Origin: Flavobacterium potami
GTDB taxonomy: Bacteria > Bacteroidota > Bacteroidia > Flavobacteriales > Flavobacteriaceae
Assembly (NCBI RefSeq): GCF_020026915.1
Contig: NZ_JAINUY010000004.1
Location: forward strand, 434,001 to 498,000
Length of the DNA: 64,000 bases
Direction: 5' to 3'
The position numbers and the translations under genes were made by a program. Position 1 is the stretch's first letter. Each line of letters opens with the position of its first letter. The notes beneath the pieces were generated by a model, which ran no database searches, had not been told where the DNA came from, and worked only from the letters and a program-made list of their open reading frames with translations. This document shows positions 63,797 through 64,000 of the stretch, one piece after another.

Positions 63797-64000
63797 TTAA
63801 TTTTTCAATACTAAATATTGAAAAGGTTGCAATGTTATTTCTGAACCAACTGTTACTGCCGCTCCGGTAAAAGCATCTTTCCAGTTTCCTTTTAAAGTTG
63901 ATGGAATAAGATGTTTAACAGTAGAATCGGTTAAATTAGAAAGGACAAAAACTTTTTCAGAATCCTTAATCATTGTAAAGGCACTTACCGAATTGCTACT
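63797..64000 (-). CDS. GH13 alpha-amylase-like enzyme, 3' end only
   Basis: On the minus strand the frame is open from the window edge to TAA at 63799-63797. The visible 67 residues read SSNSVSAFTMIKDSEKVFVL, SNLTDSTVKHLIPSTLKGNW, and end LQPFQYLVLKN. They match the C-terminal beta domain of the amylase at 58219 (KVIVMSNLRNAAKSYVIP to FAAFEYLVL), so this is the end of another GH13 enzyme, without the Big_2, CBM or T9SS tail. It is the first gene of the starch locus seen here, 47 bases before GH97. Confidence 0.8.
   Translation of the reverse strand, partial: SSNSVSAFTMIKDSEKVFVLSNLTDSTVKHLIPSTLKGNWKDAFTGAAVTVGSEITLQPFQYLVLKN

Overview
The window looks like a chromosomal segment of a Flavobacterium-like member of the Bacteroidota. 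The evidence is AT-rich DNA, secreted proteins ending in type IX secretion (T9SS) sorting domains, DUF3078/DUF2480/DUF5683 proteins, a SUF operon with a DUF59 gene, a GH97/GH13 starch locus, and promoters of the TTG-N17-19-TANNTTTG type used by the Bacteroidota sigma factor. Many intergenic gaps hold dispersed palindromic repeats, as is common in this genus. The species cannot be named from sequence reading alone.

Layout. 1-5.2 kb: the 3' part of a secreted C1B cysteine peptidase, a large AT-rich zinc-ribbon/PD-(D/E)XK protein that may be a defence gene, a relic of an XRE-type regulator, a secreted hypothetical gene bracketed by inverted repeats, and two identical tRNA-Asn genes. 5.2-12.1 kb: RseP protease, a two-gene ABC transporter, an Old Yellow Enzyme family oxidoreductase, a Gfo/Idh/MocA dehydrogenase and an MFS permease. 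12.2-15.5 kb: a scar with a TonB-dependent receptor cut off in its plug domain, then two IS3-type transposase genes (one a fused OrfAB, one cut short) and a small membrane protein. 15.6-18.7 kb: a secreted hypothetical protein, the GTPase HflX and a zeta-toxin-like P-loop kinase with a damaged 5' end plus an overlapping 51-codon ORF.

18.9-32.2 kb is the iron-sulfur cluster (SUF) locus on the minus strand: sufA-like, sufB, a flavodoxin-like gene, sufC, a four-helix-bundle gene, sufD, then sufS, a lipoprotein, sufE, DUF59, DUF2480 and DUF3078. Between sufD and sufS, on the opposite strand, lie a serine hydrolase and a tight three-gene cassette (Ser/Thr protein kinase, unknown protein, PD-(D/E)XK nuclease-like protein). 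This cassette is the best candidate in the window for an undescribed, probably defensive, system.

32.5-47.7 kb: a coiled-coil membrane protein, a decayed second copy of an MBL-hydrolase gene, a delta-60-repeat secreted protein, a histidine kinase/response regulator pair flanked by matching TACGC-N6-GCGTA palindromes, the intact MBL hydrolase, and two paralogous giant leucine-rich-repeat T9SS proteins. 48.0-58.1 kb: a subtilase and an M1 aminopeptidase, a repeat-packed gap, L-threonine 3-dehydrogenase, a lipoprotein, the transcription-repair factor Mfd and a DUF5683 protein. 58.2-64 kb: a starch-use locus on the minus strand with a multidomain T9SS alpha-amylase, a GH97 alpha-glucosidase and the 3' end of another GH13 enzyme.
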